Position numbers and translations under genes: made by a program | The notes under the pieces: model-generated | The model's database searches: none | Told to the model about the DNA's origin: nothing | The model's input: the letters and a program-made list of their open reading frames with translations, nothing else | In this document: one piece after another, positions 1 to 8,162 of the stretch | Numbering within the stretch: the first letter of the stretch is position 1 | How the letters are laid out: every line of letters begins with the position of its first letter | Source of the DNA: Candidatus Nomurabacteria bacterium | GTDB lineage: Bacteria > Patescibacteriota > Minisyncoccia > Phycocordibacterales > PALSA-1337 | DNA length: 19,598 nt | Direction: 5' to 3' | NCBI GenBank assembly: GCA_943354625.1 | Contig: CALRCS010000005.1 | Coordinates: 1-19,598 of the forward strand

Positions 1-285
1 GAGGAAGCTGTAATTCGCGAAGTAAAAGAAGAAACGAATATGAAAGTTTTAAACCAAAAACTTATTGGTTATCAGGATATCTATGAGCCAAATCGAGTAG
101 TGCGACAGACTCGTTCTGTTTGCATAGTCGAACCCTATGGACCATTTGTAAAAGATCCAGATGGTGATGTTACGGAGATAAAGCTGATCGATCCAGCTGA
201 TTACAAAAAGTATTTTGATTGGAATGAGATCGGAGATCACATTATGCAACGCGCATTTGAACTAAAAAAGCAGATGGCCTGCTAG
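1..285 (+). CDS. Nudix hydrolase, 3' part only
   Basis: The frame is open from the first base and ends at TAG 283-285, so the gene begins upstream of the window. The first visible residues, EEAVIREVKEETNM, match the second half of the Nudix box (GX5EX7REUXEEXGU); REVKEE holds the metal-binding glutamates. The family hydrolyses nucleoside diphosphates linked to another moiety, using Mg2+. The substrate cannot be told because the N-terminal half and specificity loops are missing. The visible 94 residues include the rest of the Nudix fold, with a hydrophobic strand (SVCIVEP) and an acidic C-terminal segment. An internal ATG at 40 lies inside the Nudix box and is not a credible start. The gene converges on the cytidylyltransferase gene; no terminator hairpin is visible between them. 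Confidence 0.8.
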   Translation, partial: EEAVIREVKEETNMKVLNQKLIGYQDIYEPNRVVRQTRSVCIVEPYGPFVKDPDGDVTEIKLIDPADYKKYFDWNEIGDHIMQRAFELKKQMAC

Positions 286-352
286 CCCCAAGTATCCTTC
301 TTCTTTGTTTAAAACTAGACCAAGCTACATCATCCATGTACGATGAATTTAT

Positions 353-814
353 TCATTTTATTTTGCTCTTTGTTAGCTTTCCGACAAGCCATGAGCTTGA
401 CTGAATTTTACCACCAAGCCCCACACTGAAGACCATTTTGGTTCCCATTTCCTTACACACAGATACTTCTGGAACATTATGACGAACACGATCACCGCCA
501 TTAGCGAAGATGTGTGGCTTCAATGTTCTAAGTTCGTCGCAAACACTCATGTCCGTTGGATCTATTTTATGAAAAGAAAGTACTACTTCATCGACAGCAC
601 GGAATCCTTTAATTATTTCCATACGCTCGCATTCATCCATAAAAACGTAGCCCTTTTTCTTTTTCAGCCAATTATCATTATTTAGGATGACGACAAGATG
701 ATCACCAAGTTTTTTGGCTGCTTCGAACATTCGGACATGCCCAATATGAACAGGGTCAAATCCACCCGAGACGGCAACTATTCTTTTAATTGGTTTTGTC
801 GGTCTTTTAGTCAA
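353..814 (-). CDS. cytidylyltransferase-like nucleotidyltransferase (RfaE C-domain/TagD type)
   Basis: The protein is a single Rossmann-like nucleotidyltransferase domain of about 153 residues. Near the N-terminus, GGFDPVHIGHVRMF carries the HxGH nucleotide-binding motif. It is followed by VVILNNDNWLKKKKG, and later by FANGGDR and GKIQSSSW, which correspond to the conserved GGD and C-terminal Ser/Thr motifs. Relatives transfer CMP or AMP to a sugar or polyol phosphate such as heptose-1-phosphate, glycerol-3-phosphate or ethanolamine phosphate. The exact substrate is not deducible. Neighbouring methyltransferase and glycosyltransferase genes suggest surface-glycan precursor synthesis. The start is uncertain: no ATG precedes the catalytic motif. 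TTG at 832 gives six more residues, but its codons overlap a clear TATAAT box (824-829). I chose TTG at 814, 3-9 nt after that box. Confidence 0.8.
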   Translation of the reverse strand: MTKRPTKPIKRIVAVSGGFDPVHIGHVRMFEAAKKLGDHLVVILNNDNWLKKKKGYVFMDECERMEIIKGFRAVDEVVLSFHKIDPTDMSVCDELRTLKPHIFANGGDRVRHNVPEVSVCKEMGTKMVFSVGLGGKIQSSSWLVGKLTKSKIK

Positions 815-823
815 GTTATCAGT

Positions 824-852
824 ATTATACAAATAGTAAGTAGCTCGTGCAA
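824..852 (-). promoter_or_regulatory. promoter of the cytidylyltransferase gene
   Basis: On the minus strand there is TTGCAC (852-847), a 17-nt spacer, then a perfect TATAAT (829-824). Transcription would start near 817, about 3 nt before the TTG at 814. The box lies inside the longest possible reading frame, which argues for the shorter protein. Confidence 0.55.
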
Positions 853-896
853 TTAGTCCATGGGTTTACTCTTCTAAATGATTATCCATATGACTA

Positions 897-1700
897 TTGG
901 TTAGTATAATATGGTCACCAATCTATTTCATAAGTGTAATTATTTCAACTATTTGCTATATTGAAGGCATAATTGATTTTAAGTTAAATAATTTTAATAA
1001 AGGAGTAACATGTGTATGCTGTAATTGGAGTGGAGCTAGTTTTTTACCTTGTCCTTATGGCTCTGAACCCCACAGAAAAAATTCACTGTGCCCACAATGC
1101 GGCTCTTTAGAAAGGCATCGTTTATATTTTCTCTTTTTAAAGAATGTTATTCAAATCGATAGGAAAATAAAGGTTTTACATTTTGCTCCTGAACAATCTA
1201 TAAAAGATTTATTTGTATCGTATCCGAACATTGAATATGTCTCTACGGATTTAAATAGAGATGATGTAACTTTTAAAGAAGATATTACACATTTATCATT
1301 TAGAGAAGATTCGTTCGATATAATTTTTTGTTCACATGTTCTAGAACATATCGATGATGATCGTAAGGCAATGTCTGAACTTTATAGGGTATTGAAACTT
1401 GGTGGTTTTGCTATTTTACAAGTGCCAATCTATGAAAAGTACAACGAAAAGAAATTGGAACAGACTTTTGAAGATGCAAAGATCACAGATTTGAAAATGA
1501 AGAAAGAATTATTTGGCCAGGAAGATCATGTTCGCCTTTATGCCCTAGATTATAAAGAGAGACTTACAGATGCTGGATTTAAGGTTGATGTTAATAAATA
1601 TAGTGACTCACTAGACCCTGCCATTGTTAAACATTTTGCTCTGCTTCCAGAAGGAAATGAATCACAGACTGACGGATGGATATATTTCTGCACAAAATAA
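897..1700 (+). CDS. zinc-ribbon class I SAM-dependent methyltransferase
   Basis: This 267-residue protein has a hydrophobic N-terminal stretch (about residues 3-25) that may anchor it to the membrane. A zinc ribbon follows: a CVCC cysteine cluster, then CPQCGSLERHR, a signature common in a group of bacterial methyltransferases next to glycan genes. A methyltransferase type 11 domain comes next, with motif I VLHFAPEQ (an acidic/aromatic variant of the glycine-rich loop), STDL at the end of strand 2, and HVLEHIDDDRKAMSELYRVLKLGGFAIL, spanning motifs II-III. The acceptor is unknown, perhaps a sugar. The only usable start is TTG at 897, because TGA lies at 891 and no in-frame ATG precedes the zinc ribbon. 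A TATAAT at 905-910 inside the frame makes this start doubtful. Confidence 0.75.
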   Translation: MVSIIWSPIYFISVIISTICYIEGIIDFKLNNFNKGVTCVCCNWSGASFLPCPYGSEPHRKNSLCPQCGSLERHRLYFLFLKNVIQIDRKIKVLHFAPEQSIKDLFVSYPNIEYVSTDLNRDDVTFKEDITHLSFREDSFDIIFCSHVLEHIDDDRKAMSELYRVLKLGGFAILQVPIYEKYNEKKLEQTFEDAKITDLKMKKELFGQEDHVRLYALDYKERLTDAGFKVDVNKYSDSLDPAIVKHFALLPEGNESQTDGWIYFCTK

Positions 1701-1724
1701 TAATATTTTATATATATTTGAGTA

Positions 1725-1753
1725 TTGACAATTTTTTTAATCAAAGGTAGTAT
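1725..1753 (+). promoter_or_regulatory. promoter of the eight-gene operon
   Basis: TTGACA (1725-1730), a 17-nt spacer and TAGTAT (1748-1753) make a near-consensus sigma-70 promoter. Transcription should start around 1760, directly at the ATG at 1761, so the mRNA would be leaderless. Confidence 0.75.
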
Positions 1754-1760
1754 TTTAACC

Positions 1761-2162
1761 ATGAAGAAAACTGTGTTTTTGAGTGGTCCAATGAGAGGTC
1801 TCCCAAGGGAAGAATCATTAGGCTGGCGTAAAAGAGCCACAGAACTTTTAAAAGACAATTTCAACGTAGTGCACGCACTTCGTGGTCGTGAAGAGAGAGA
1901 AACCTTTACAGACCCGAGAATAGCTGTTGTACGGGACCTTTACGACATTAAGAGATCAGATGTTTTACTAGTTAATGATACTGTGGAAAATTGCACAATG
2001 ATAGGTACGTCAATGGAAGTATTTTTTGCATTTCAAGAAACTAAGCCAATAATTGTTTTTGGTAATGCTCATGATAAAGATTATTGGCTGAATTATCATA
2101 TCCATTTACGGATGAAAAATCTTGAGGATGCATGCGACGTTATAAATAAGATGTTTATTTAA
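1761..2162 (+). CDS. nucleoside 2-deoxyribosyltransferase-like protein
   Basis: The protein has 133 residues. It opens with a beta strand and SGPMRG (residues 8-13), the phosphate/ribose-binding loop of the nucleoside 2-deoxyribosyltransferase and DUF4406 superfamily. The motif SDVLLVND (66-73) follows, then GTSMEVFFAF (82-91), whose Glu86 aligns with the catalytic nucleophile. Family members cleave or exchange the N-glycosidic bond of nucleosides or nucleotides (compare the DNPH1 and blasticidin-type CMP hydrolases). Here the substrate is unknown. ATG 1761 is preferred over upstream codons because the promoter occupies 1725-1753. The stop lies 2 nt before the aminotransferase gene, making this the first gene of the operon. 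A role in trimming a nucleotide precursor for the pathway is inference. Confidence 0.75.
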   Translation: MKKTVFLSGPMRGLPREESLGWRKRATELLKDNFNVVHALRGREERETFTDPRIAVVRDLYDIKRSDVLLVNDTVENCTMIGTSMEVFFAFQETKPIIVFGNAHDKDYWLNYHIHLRMKNLEDACDVINKMFI

Positions 2163-2164
2163 TT

Positions 2165-3271
2165 ATGAAAATTCCTCTATATAAACCATATATAGGAAAT
2201 GAAGAAATTAGTGCTGTTATGAGAGTCTTGCAGTCAAAGAAATTGACTAGAGGTCAGGAGACCGAAGAATTTGAAAAGGAATTTGCTAAATATTCAAAGA
2301 AAAAATACGCAATCGCAATAAATAGCGGCACAAGCGGACTTCACATTCTTGTTCGCACTATGGGTTGGAAAGAAGGTGATGAAATTATAACTACTCCATT
2401 TAGTTATATAGCTTCAGCAAATGCATTACTTTTTGAGAAAATCACTCCGGTTTTTGTTGATATAGATATATCGACATTAAACATTGATATCAAAAAAATT
2501 GAAGAAAAAATAACCCCAAAAACCAAGGGAATACTACTCGTACATATATTAGGCCTACCTGCAGATGTTACAGCTTTAAAAAAAATTAAAGAAAAATATA
2601 ATTTACAGATAATTGAAGATGCGTGTGAATCTATAGGTGTTATCGGAGATGATTTTAAGGTATCTCAGATTGGAGAGGCGTCTGTATATGGTTTCCATGA
2701 AAATAAGCAGATGACAACCTTTGGGGAGGGAGGGATGATAGTTACAGATAATAATGATTTTGCACAAAAATGTCGCTCAATGAGGGATCAAGGTCGTTCT
2801 TTGAAAAAAGATTGGATTAATAATGTCACATTGGGTTTTAATTTTAGAATGACTGAAGTTCAGTCTGCTTTTGGACGAGAACAGTTGAAAAGAATTAATG
2901 ATTTTCTTGAAAAGAGAGAAAGATTGTCTGAAAAATATGCCAGTCTTCTTTCAGATATAAAAGGAATCACTACACCGCAACAGATGACCCCTTTAAGAAG
3001 GAGCTGGTTTTTATATTTTGTTGTTTTTGAAAAAAAAGAAATAAGAGATTATGTGCATAAAGAGCTTGAAGTAGTCGGGATTAATTCAAGTATCAATTAT
3101 TTTCCACCTATATATAATTTCCCGATGTACGTAAAATGTAAGAAGGATTGCGTTAATGCTGAAAAAATATCTGACACTCTATTGGCGTTACCGATGTATT
3201 TTGAAATGAATGATATCGAAGTAGAAGAAATTGTGAAAGTAATTAAAAATAGTCTAATTAAATTTATATGA
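2165..3271 (+). CDS. DegT/DnrJ/EryC1/StrS family PLP-dependent aminotransferase
   Basis: At 368 residues it has the normal full length for this family, which transaminates keto-sugar nucleotides using PLP. Visible landmarks are NSGTSGLH (53-60, PLP phosphate contact), IEDACESIG (150-158, Asp152 pairing with the pyridine nitrogen), and GFHENKQMTTFGEGG (176-190), with Lys181 as the Schiff-base lysine. The C-terminal half contains NFRMTEVQSAFGREQL, also typical. It likely puts an amino group on a nucleotide-linked keto-sugar. No 4,6-dehydratase is present in the window to supply the substrate, so that enzyme must be encoded elsewhere. The start lies 2 nt after the preceding stop, without a Shine-Dalgarno sequence. 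Its stop overlaps the next ATG (ATGA, 3268-3271). Confidence 0.93.
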   Translation: MKIPLYKPYIGNEEISAVMRVLQSKKLTRGQETEEFEKEFAKYSKKKYAIAINSGTSGLHILVRTMGWKEGDEIITTPFSYIASANALLFEKITPVFVDIDISTLNIDIKKIEEKITPKTKGILLVHILGLPADVTALKKIKEKYNLQIIEDACESIGVIGDDFKVSQIGEASVYGFHENKQMTTFGEGGMIVTDNNDFAQKCRSMRDQGRSLKKDWINNVTLGFNFRMTEVQSAFGREQLKRINDFLEKRERLSEKYASLLSDIKGITTPQQMTPLRRSWFLYFVVFEKKEIRDYVHKELEVVGINSSINYFPPIYNFPMYVKCKKDCVNAEKISDTLLALPMYFEMNDIEVEEIVKVIKNSLIKFI

Positions 3272-3984
3272 TTTCTTCAGAAATATTTTATACAAAGTTT
3301 TCCAAAGAATATGGACAATATGCTGAAAATAAAAAAGCATATCTTTCAGCTGTTAATGTTTTTATCTTAAATGAGTCTGATTCACCTTTGAGTCTTGTTG
3401 ATGTCGGCTCTGGGGATGGTAGACGAGGAAAAGAAATTGCTGATTCACTAGGTATACAAGATATAACTTTTATAGATAACAGTGATGGGATGAATGCTCT
3501 GTCAAAGCAGATTCCTGGAGTTTCTATTGTTAATAGCGATATTTCAGATGATAATTTTAGAATTGCTAGGAAGTATGATTTGGTATTATGCCTATGGAAT
3601 GTTCTCGGACACATAGTAACAGCTGAGAAGAGAAAAATTGCAATAAAAAATTTAGCTAACCTAATTAAAGATGATGGAAGATTATTTATTGATGTAAATA
3701 ATAGACATAATATTTTTACTTATGGTAAATTTGCTGTAGCTAAAAATATGGTTAAAAGTTTGTTTACCTTACCAGGTAAATCAGGTAATTTTGATCTGAG
3801 TTTTAAGACTGATTCTGAAATAATTAAGACAAAGGTTCATATTTTTACACCGACCGAGATTGAAAAGTTAATACGCTCCGCTGGTTTGATAATCGAAAAA
3901 AGACAAATTATAAATTATAGTACTGGGGAGTTGGATACTCATTTTTGGAATGGACAATTGGTATATAAAATTAAAAGACAATGA
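3268..3984 (+). CDS. class I SAM-dependent methyltransferase
   Basis: The 238-residue protein has a Rossmann methyltransferase core. Motif I, VDVGSGDGRRG, lies at about residues 45-55; FIDNSDGM forms the strand-2 acidic end, and DLVLCLWNVLGHI resembles motif II with the following helix. DDGRLFIDVNNRHN is a post-motif III stretch. This pattern fits small-molecule N- or O-methyltransferases. Position after a sugar aminotransferase suggests N-methylation of the aminosugar, which is inference from context only. The ATG overlaps the upstream stop by 4 nt, and the stop in turn overlaps the glycosyltransferase ATG (ATGA, 3981-3984), so translation is probably coupled. Confidence 0.88.
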   Translation: MISSEIFYTKFSKEYGQYAENKKAYLSAVNVFILNESDSPLSLVDVGSGDGRRGKEIADSLGIQDITFIDNSDGMNALSKQIPGVSIVNSDISDDNFRIARKYDLVLCLWNVLGHIVTAEKRKIAIKNLANLIKDDGRLFIDVNNRHNIFTYGKFAVAKNMVKSLFTLPGKSGNFDLSFKTDSEIIKTKVHIFTPTEIEKLIRSAGLIIEKRQIINYSTGELDTHFWNGQLVYKIKRQ

Positions 3985-5168
3985 AAAAAGTTCTATTTAT
4001 AACTTCTCTGTATTATCCTCATGTTGGCGGTATCGAAACAATGGTTTCGGAGCTTGCAAATTTTTATAAGACGCAAGGGATTGAATCGGTGGTTCTTACT
4101 AAAAAATGGCCGTTTACACTTGATAATTTAAGCGAATATAAAGGAATAAAAATTTATCGAATCGTAAGTGCAAAATCAGAAGATGATTTTTTGGGTATAA
4201 TTGATTGGGTAAAAGAAAATGGAGTTAATGTTAAAGCAGATATAATTCATGTTGTTGGAGTTCGCCAACCATTACCACTGATCGGGTTGATTCTCAGTCA
4301 TTATTGGAATGTTCCCTTAATATCTACTATTGCAGGTGGAGAGATTCCGAATACTGGAGATTCCAATACACTGGCTGTTTGGGATGAAGGAAAAAAATTA
4401 ATGACACCAGTTCTAGAATCATCGGATACAGTGACGACTGTCTCAAAGGCACTTGAATACGATTTATTCAAAATTACCCCCAATCTTTCAGCAGTACAAA
4501 CACTTTATGCAGGAATTGATATAGATTCAATTATGAATATTCCTTATATTGAAAATTATCGAAACTATATTATCTCAATGAGAAGGCTTATTCCTTCTAA
4601 AGGTATAGACACGCTAATATTGGCATTTAATGAAATTAGAGATATTTATCCAGAGATGATTCTAGTTATCGCCGGTGAAGGATCAGAGGAACAAAATCTC
4701 AAAAATCTTGTTACTAGACTTAATCTTGAGGAACGAGTCTATTTTATTGGAACTGTGTCATTTGATTCAGCCATCTCTCTTTTAAAAGGTGCAATATGTA
4801 CGGTTGTACCATCTTTATCTGAAGGAGGAGGGTTGGTAAATGTTGAGGCTCAGGCCGTATCGTGTCCAGTGATTGCAACATCAGTTGGTGGAATTCCCGA
4901 ATATATTCAGGATAATGTTAGCGGCTTATTATTTAAGCCAGGTGACTATATTATGTTGGCAGAAAAGATTAAAATGATTATGTCAGATCAAATATTGAAG
5001 AAGCGATTAATATTTGGTGGTATTAAACACGCAGAAAAGTTTAATTGGAAAATTCTCGGTCCAGAATATCTTAAATTATATGAAAGAAATATTAGTGGAC
5101 ATAAATTAAGACCTTTTAAATATGATTTAGAGCTTATGAATAAATTATGGAATAGACTAATAAAATAA
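3981..5168 (+). CDS. GT4 family glycosyltransferase
   Basis: The 395-residue protein has a GT-B fold. The N-terminal domain begins with KKVLFITSLYYPHVGGIE, the acceptor-domain glycine loop of GT4 enzymes. The C-terminal donor domain has SMRRLIPSKGIDTLI, VIAGEGSEEQNL, and the EX7E region VPSLSEGGGLVNVEAQ, followed by VIATSVGGIPEYI. These enzymes are retaining transferases using nucleotide sugars such as UDP-, GDP- or ADP-hexoses. There is no signal peptide, so the enzyme is cytoplasmic or peripheral. The donor may be the aminosugar made by the neighbouring aminotransferase; this is inference. One base separates it from the kinase-like gene. Confidence 0.93.
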   Translation: MKKVLFITSLYYPHVGGIETMVSELANFYKTQGIESVVLTKKWPFTLDNLSEYKGIKIYRIVSAKSEDDFLGIIDWVKENGVNVKADIIHVVGVRQPLPLIGLILSHYWNVPLISTIAGGEIPNTGDSNTLAVWDEGKKLMTPVLESSDTVTTVSKALEYDLFKITPNLSAVQTLYAGIDIDSIMNIPYIENYRNYIISMRRLIPSKGIDTLILAFNEIRDIYPEMILVIAGEGSEEQNLKNLVTRLNLEERVYFIGTVSFDSAISLLKGAICTVVPSLSEGGGLVNVEAQAVSCPVIATSVGGIPEYIQDNVSGLLFKPGDYIMLAEKIKMIMSDQILKKRLIFGGIKHAEKFNWKILGPEYLKLYERNISGHKLRPFKYDLELMNKLWNRLIK

Positions 5169-5169
5169 T

Positions 5170-6093
5170 ATGAATCAACTTACAAAAATTTTAGCCCAAT
5201 ACGATATTCAAGAAACCACACCTCAAGAATTAATTCGAGAGTCTGGGGATAATAAGGTATATATGATCGGTAAATATAATAAAAAAATATTACGTGTAAG
5301 TAAAAGATCAATCGAAGACATAAATTTTGAATGCGAAGCTATTCAGTATCTAAACAATGGAGAACTCGCTGTTCCAAGGTGGATAAAGACAAAAGATGGT
5401 CGTGTATATTCTTCAACAGAAGGTATCGCTATTGCTGTTTTGTTCGACTATCTTGAAGGTCATCATTTAAATATTGATGAAGACAATCTGGCAACAAAAG
5501 AACAAGCATATACGGCAGGTAAAGCTCTTGGTTCAATATCTAAAATTGGTAAAAGTTTCATCTCATTGACCCCTCGCAAAAGAAATATATTTACAGAGTT
5601 AGAAAGAGCTGTGAAAAATGAAGATATCTTCAAAAAGGATTTTGAAGGAGGAAACGTATTCATGGAGGAAGTAAGGCAGGCTATTAAATTTGGCTACGAA
5701 AGTAAATCTGAAAATGGATTAATTCATAATGATTTTCGTTTTGGAAATATTTTGTTTAAAGATGATAACAAGGTTAGTGGAATAATAGATTTTGATTGGA
5801 GTTGCATGGGTCCATGCATAAAAGACCTTGCTCTAGGTATTCTAGAATGGTCCTCACCAGACGGACGAACTGAACCTGATTTTGAAGTATTTGATGCTTT
5901 TTTGGACGGATATAATTCTTTATCTTCACAAAAGATTAGTAAAGGAAAAGAACTGTACTCGTGGATAATGTTTGCTGCTTTGTCTGATACTGCAACTTAC
6001 TTCTGCGATCGACTTGAAAATCCAGATTTGAAAAAGAATATCAGTTATTCATACATGTATAAAAAATATCAATTTTTTAAAAACTATAATTAA
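5170..6093 (+). CDS. APH-type phosphotransferase (kinase-like)
   Basis: The 307-residue protein has the aminoglycoside phosphotransferase/choline-kinase fold. An N-lobe contains KKILRVSKRSIEDINFECEA, with the ATP-binding lysine and the helix-C glutamate. The catalytic loop LIHNDFRFGNILF (around residue 184) has HxDxxxxN geometry, and GIIDFDWSCMGPCIKDLA supplies the metal-binding aspartate. The family phosphorylates hydroxyls on aminoglycosides, homoserine, choline, methylthioribose or sugars. In an operon with aminotransferase, methyltransferase and glycosyltransferases it could phosphorylate a pathway sugar or a finished aminosugar-containing product, the latter giving self-protection. Which of these applies cannot be read from the sequence. 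The start lies 1 nt after the upstream stop; no ribosome-binding site is seen. Confidence 0.87.
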   Translation: MNQLTKILAQYDIQETTPQELIRESGDNKVYMIGKYNKKILRVSKRSIEDINFECEAIQYLNNGELAVPRWIKTKDGRVYSSTEGIAIAVLFDYLEGHHLNIDEDNLATKEQAYTAGKALGSISKIGKSFISLTPRKRNIFTELERAVKNEDIFKKDFEGGNVFMEEVRQAIKFGYESKSENGLIHNDFRFGNILFKDDNKVSGIIDFDWSCMGPCIKDLALGILEWSSPDGRTEPDFEVFDAFLDGYNSLSSQKISKGKELYSWIMFAALSDTATYFCDRLENPDLKKNISYSYMYKKYQFFKNYN

Positions 6094-6094
6094 C

Positions 6095-7093
6095 ATGAAA
6101 CCATATTTATATTTTGAAGGCTTGTGTGAATTAGTTAAGGAAATCAAGGGAGATGAAACAGTTCATGTAGGTATACGTCCATATGGTTTTCATGCAGGTA
6201 ATACAATAGCATTAGTTGTGTATCCGTACTTGCTTTGTAAGTATCTAGAAAAATCCGGTAAAATAGCAAAATTAAATTTTGTGGTATCAATTAATGATTG
6301 GGAACAAGATGTTCTTGATGGGCCAAATATCAAGGAATATCCATTCAATGTTTTTCCAAAAAACACTTCTATATATTACATAAAAGATGAAAAGGGCTGT
6401 TGTGAGTCAGTTGCCGATCATTGGCAACCAATAATTGAGAGAAATATGACTAGACTTAAAGAATCTTTTAAAGACATTTCTTTTAGATTTGTTAGAAATT
6501 CAACATTGATTAATCATGTATTTTGTCAAAATTTATTATTGCAAACCCTTAAAAATCCAAGAGAGCAACTTGAAATTTTAAAGGCAAACTCTAATAAGAA
6601 AACATTAGAAGATCCAGTTCAATATGCTGGGATTATTTGTCCAGAATGTCATAGAGCACACGGTAAGTCTCAAGCATTAGAGAACGGTAATGTATTTTGG
6701 AAATGTAATGAATGTTCATGCGAAAAAGAGGGGGAGCTTAAGCAATTTCAGTATTGGTGGTATCACAAGCCTATGCTACTTGCAAGATTAGAAATATTTA
6801 ATGTAGATATTACATTAAGTGGAGGTGATCATTTTAGTGATGGAGATTTTGGAATCAGAAAAGCTTATATTAATAAATATTCACCAAGTACAAAAGAACC
6901 ATATATGCTTTTTACTCCAACTGTATTATCGGCTGATGGTCAGAAAATGAGTAAAAGTAGGAATAATACAGAATTTGCTAATATCTCAAAATTCATTAAA
7001 GCTGTTGATGGTTATATGGGTAACGAGATTATTTTGACTGAAGATTTAATAGAAAAAAATGTTGATGAAAAAAACTATAATTATATTCTCTAA
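6095..7093 (+). CDS. class I lysyl-tRNA-synthetase-like enzyme lacking the anticodon-binding domain
   Basis: The 332-residue protein carries both class I aminoacyl-tRNA synthetase signatures. The HIGH equivalent is HAGN (33-36), in the HxGN form typical of class I LysRS. KMSKS (284-288) is intact. Between them is a zinc ribbon with CPEC (182-185) and CNEC (204-207). WWYHKPMLLARLEIF, then SGGDHF, resemble the LysRS-I region ending in its GKDH motif. Full class I LysRS is about 500 residues with a C-terminal helical anticodon-binding domain; here almost nothing follows KMSKS. It should make an aminoacyl-adenylate but probably does not recognise a tRNA anticodon. Like the cysteine ligase MshC, it may join an amino acid to a sugar or carrier; that is inference. 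It starts 1 nt after the upstream stop. Confidence 0.8.
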   Translation: MKPYLYFEGLCELVKEIKGDETVHVGIRPYGFHAGNTIALVVYPYLLCKYLEKSGKIAKLNFVVSINDWEQDVLDGPNIKEYPFNVFPKNTSIYYIKDEKGCCESVADHWQPIIERNMTRLKESFKDISFRFVRNSTLINHVFCQNLLLQTLKNPREQLEILKANSNKKTLEDPVQYAGIICPECHRAHGKSQALENGNVFWKCNECSCEKEGELKQFQYWWYHKPMLLARLEIFNVDITLSGGDHFSDGDFGIRKAYINKYSPSTKEPYMLFTPTVLSADGQKMSKSRNNTEFANISKFIKAVDGYMGNEIILTEDLIEKNVDEKNYNYIL

Positions 7094-8162
7094 TCCATTT
7101 GGTTATGGACCGACTGGTAAGGCAATTGCAATAGCTAAAGAGTTTATTGATAGTGGTTATTCTAATGTAATACTTGCTTGTAGTTCATTTACTAAGGAAA
7201 TAATACCCGAATCTATTCCTTACATAAGTATTAACGAAAGGGATGAACAAGTAATACGAAATTATCTTCGTACTATACCTAATCCTGTTTTAATTAGTTC
7301 ACAAAATCGTTTTGCGATTAAAGCCGCACTTTCTTTGGGGATTCCTTGTGCATTTCTCGATGGACTTTCTTGGTTTTGGAAAGAAATACCATCAGATCAT
7401 TTGATCGCTGATGAAATTTTCTGGATGAAATATCCAGGATTAGAAGAAAAATTAGCTAAATCTCCTCGCATAATCAATGTTGTTCCAGCTATTATTGATG
7501 TGCAAATATTTGAAACAGTTCGCGATCAAATACTCATTCATCTTGGTGGTTGTAAAAATCCGCTTGTAGAAATTTTCCCCCGTAATTATCTTGATATTCT
7601 TGCAGATACACTCTCTACTATTTCAAGTCCATACAAAATTATTGTCACTGGCGGTGCAGAAGCAATGGATTATCTAAAGACAAAATTAGCACAAAAGTTG
7701 AATGATAAGGTGGTTATATCATCACTAGGGCATGATCAATTTATTAGAGAACTTAATTGTTCGCGACATTTTATAACAACTGCTGGTCAAACTGCTACCC
7801 TTGAGGCATTTTCGCTCAATGTTCCAACTAGTTTTCTTTTACCGATGAATTTGAGTCAACTTGCACTTACAGATCTTTTATCACGTTATGATGCCAATCC
7901 TCAATCTTTTGCTTGGGATAAATATGTATCAGAAAAAATAAATAGAGAATTAAATGAAAGGGACGCTATCACTGAATTTAATCGCTACGCAGAAATAATA
8001 AAGACAAATAGTAAAATATATATTAAGTTAAAAAATGATCTTTCAGAACTAATCTTGCATATTCCTGAAAATAAAGAGCAGAAGAAATTTATCAATAATC
8101 TTGGTTTAAATGGCGCTAAAGCTATTAAGAATATTTTAACAGCTAAATGGAATCTAATATGA
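7065..8162 (+). CDS. GT-B glycosyltransferase (GT28/MurG-like C-terminal half)
   Basis: The protein has about 365 residues. It begins with a beta strand and a glycine-rich loop (IIIFSNPFGYGPTGKA). The C-terminal half contains IVTGGAE, SLGHDQFIREL and TTAGQTATLEAFSLNVPTSF, which match the nucleotide-sugar-binding region of MurG/GT28-like proteins (G-T-x-E-A followed by an invariant Pro). No membrane segment is visible. The donor and acceptor are unknown. ATG 7065 is preferred over ATG 7059, giving a 29-nt overlap with the synthetase-like gene; both lack a Shine-Dalgarno sequence. The TGA stop overlaps the next ATG (8159-8162). Similarity to known glycosyltransferases is weaker than for the GT4 gene. 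Confidence 0.68.
   Translation: MKKTIIIFSNPFGYGPTGKAIAIAKEFIDSGYSNVILACSSFTKEIIPESIPYISINERDEQVIRNYLRTIPNPVLISSQNRFAIKAALSLGIPCAFLDGLSWFWKEIPSDHLIADEIFWMKYPGLEEKLAKSPRIINVVPAIIDVQIFETVRDQILIHLGGCKNPLVEIFPRNYLDILADTLSTISSPYKIIVTGGAEAMDYLKTKLAQKLNDKVVISSLGHDQFIRELNCSRHFITTAGQTATLEAFSLNVPTSFLLPMNLSQLALTDLLSRYDANPQSFAWDKYVSEKINRELNERDAITEFNRYAEIIKTNSKIYIKLKNDLSELILHIPENKEQKKFINNLGLNGAKAIKNILTAKWNLI

Noticed and set aside
3982..3984. UGA recoding as in Absconditabacteria/Gracilibacteria
   Set aside because: UGA ends several genes exactly at family-typical C-termini and within ATGA overlaps, so it is a stop here.
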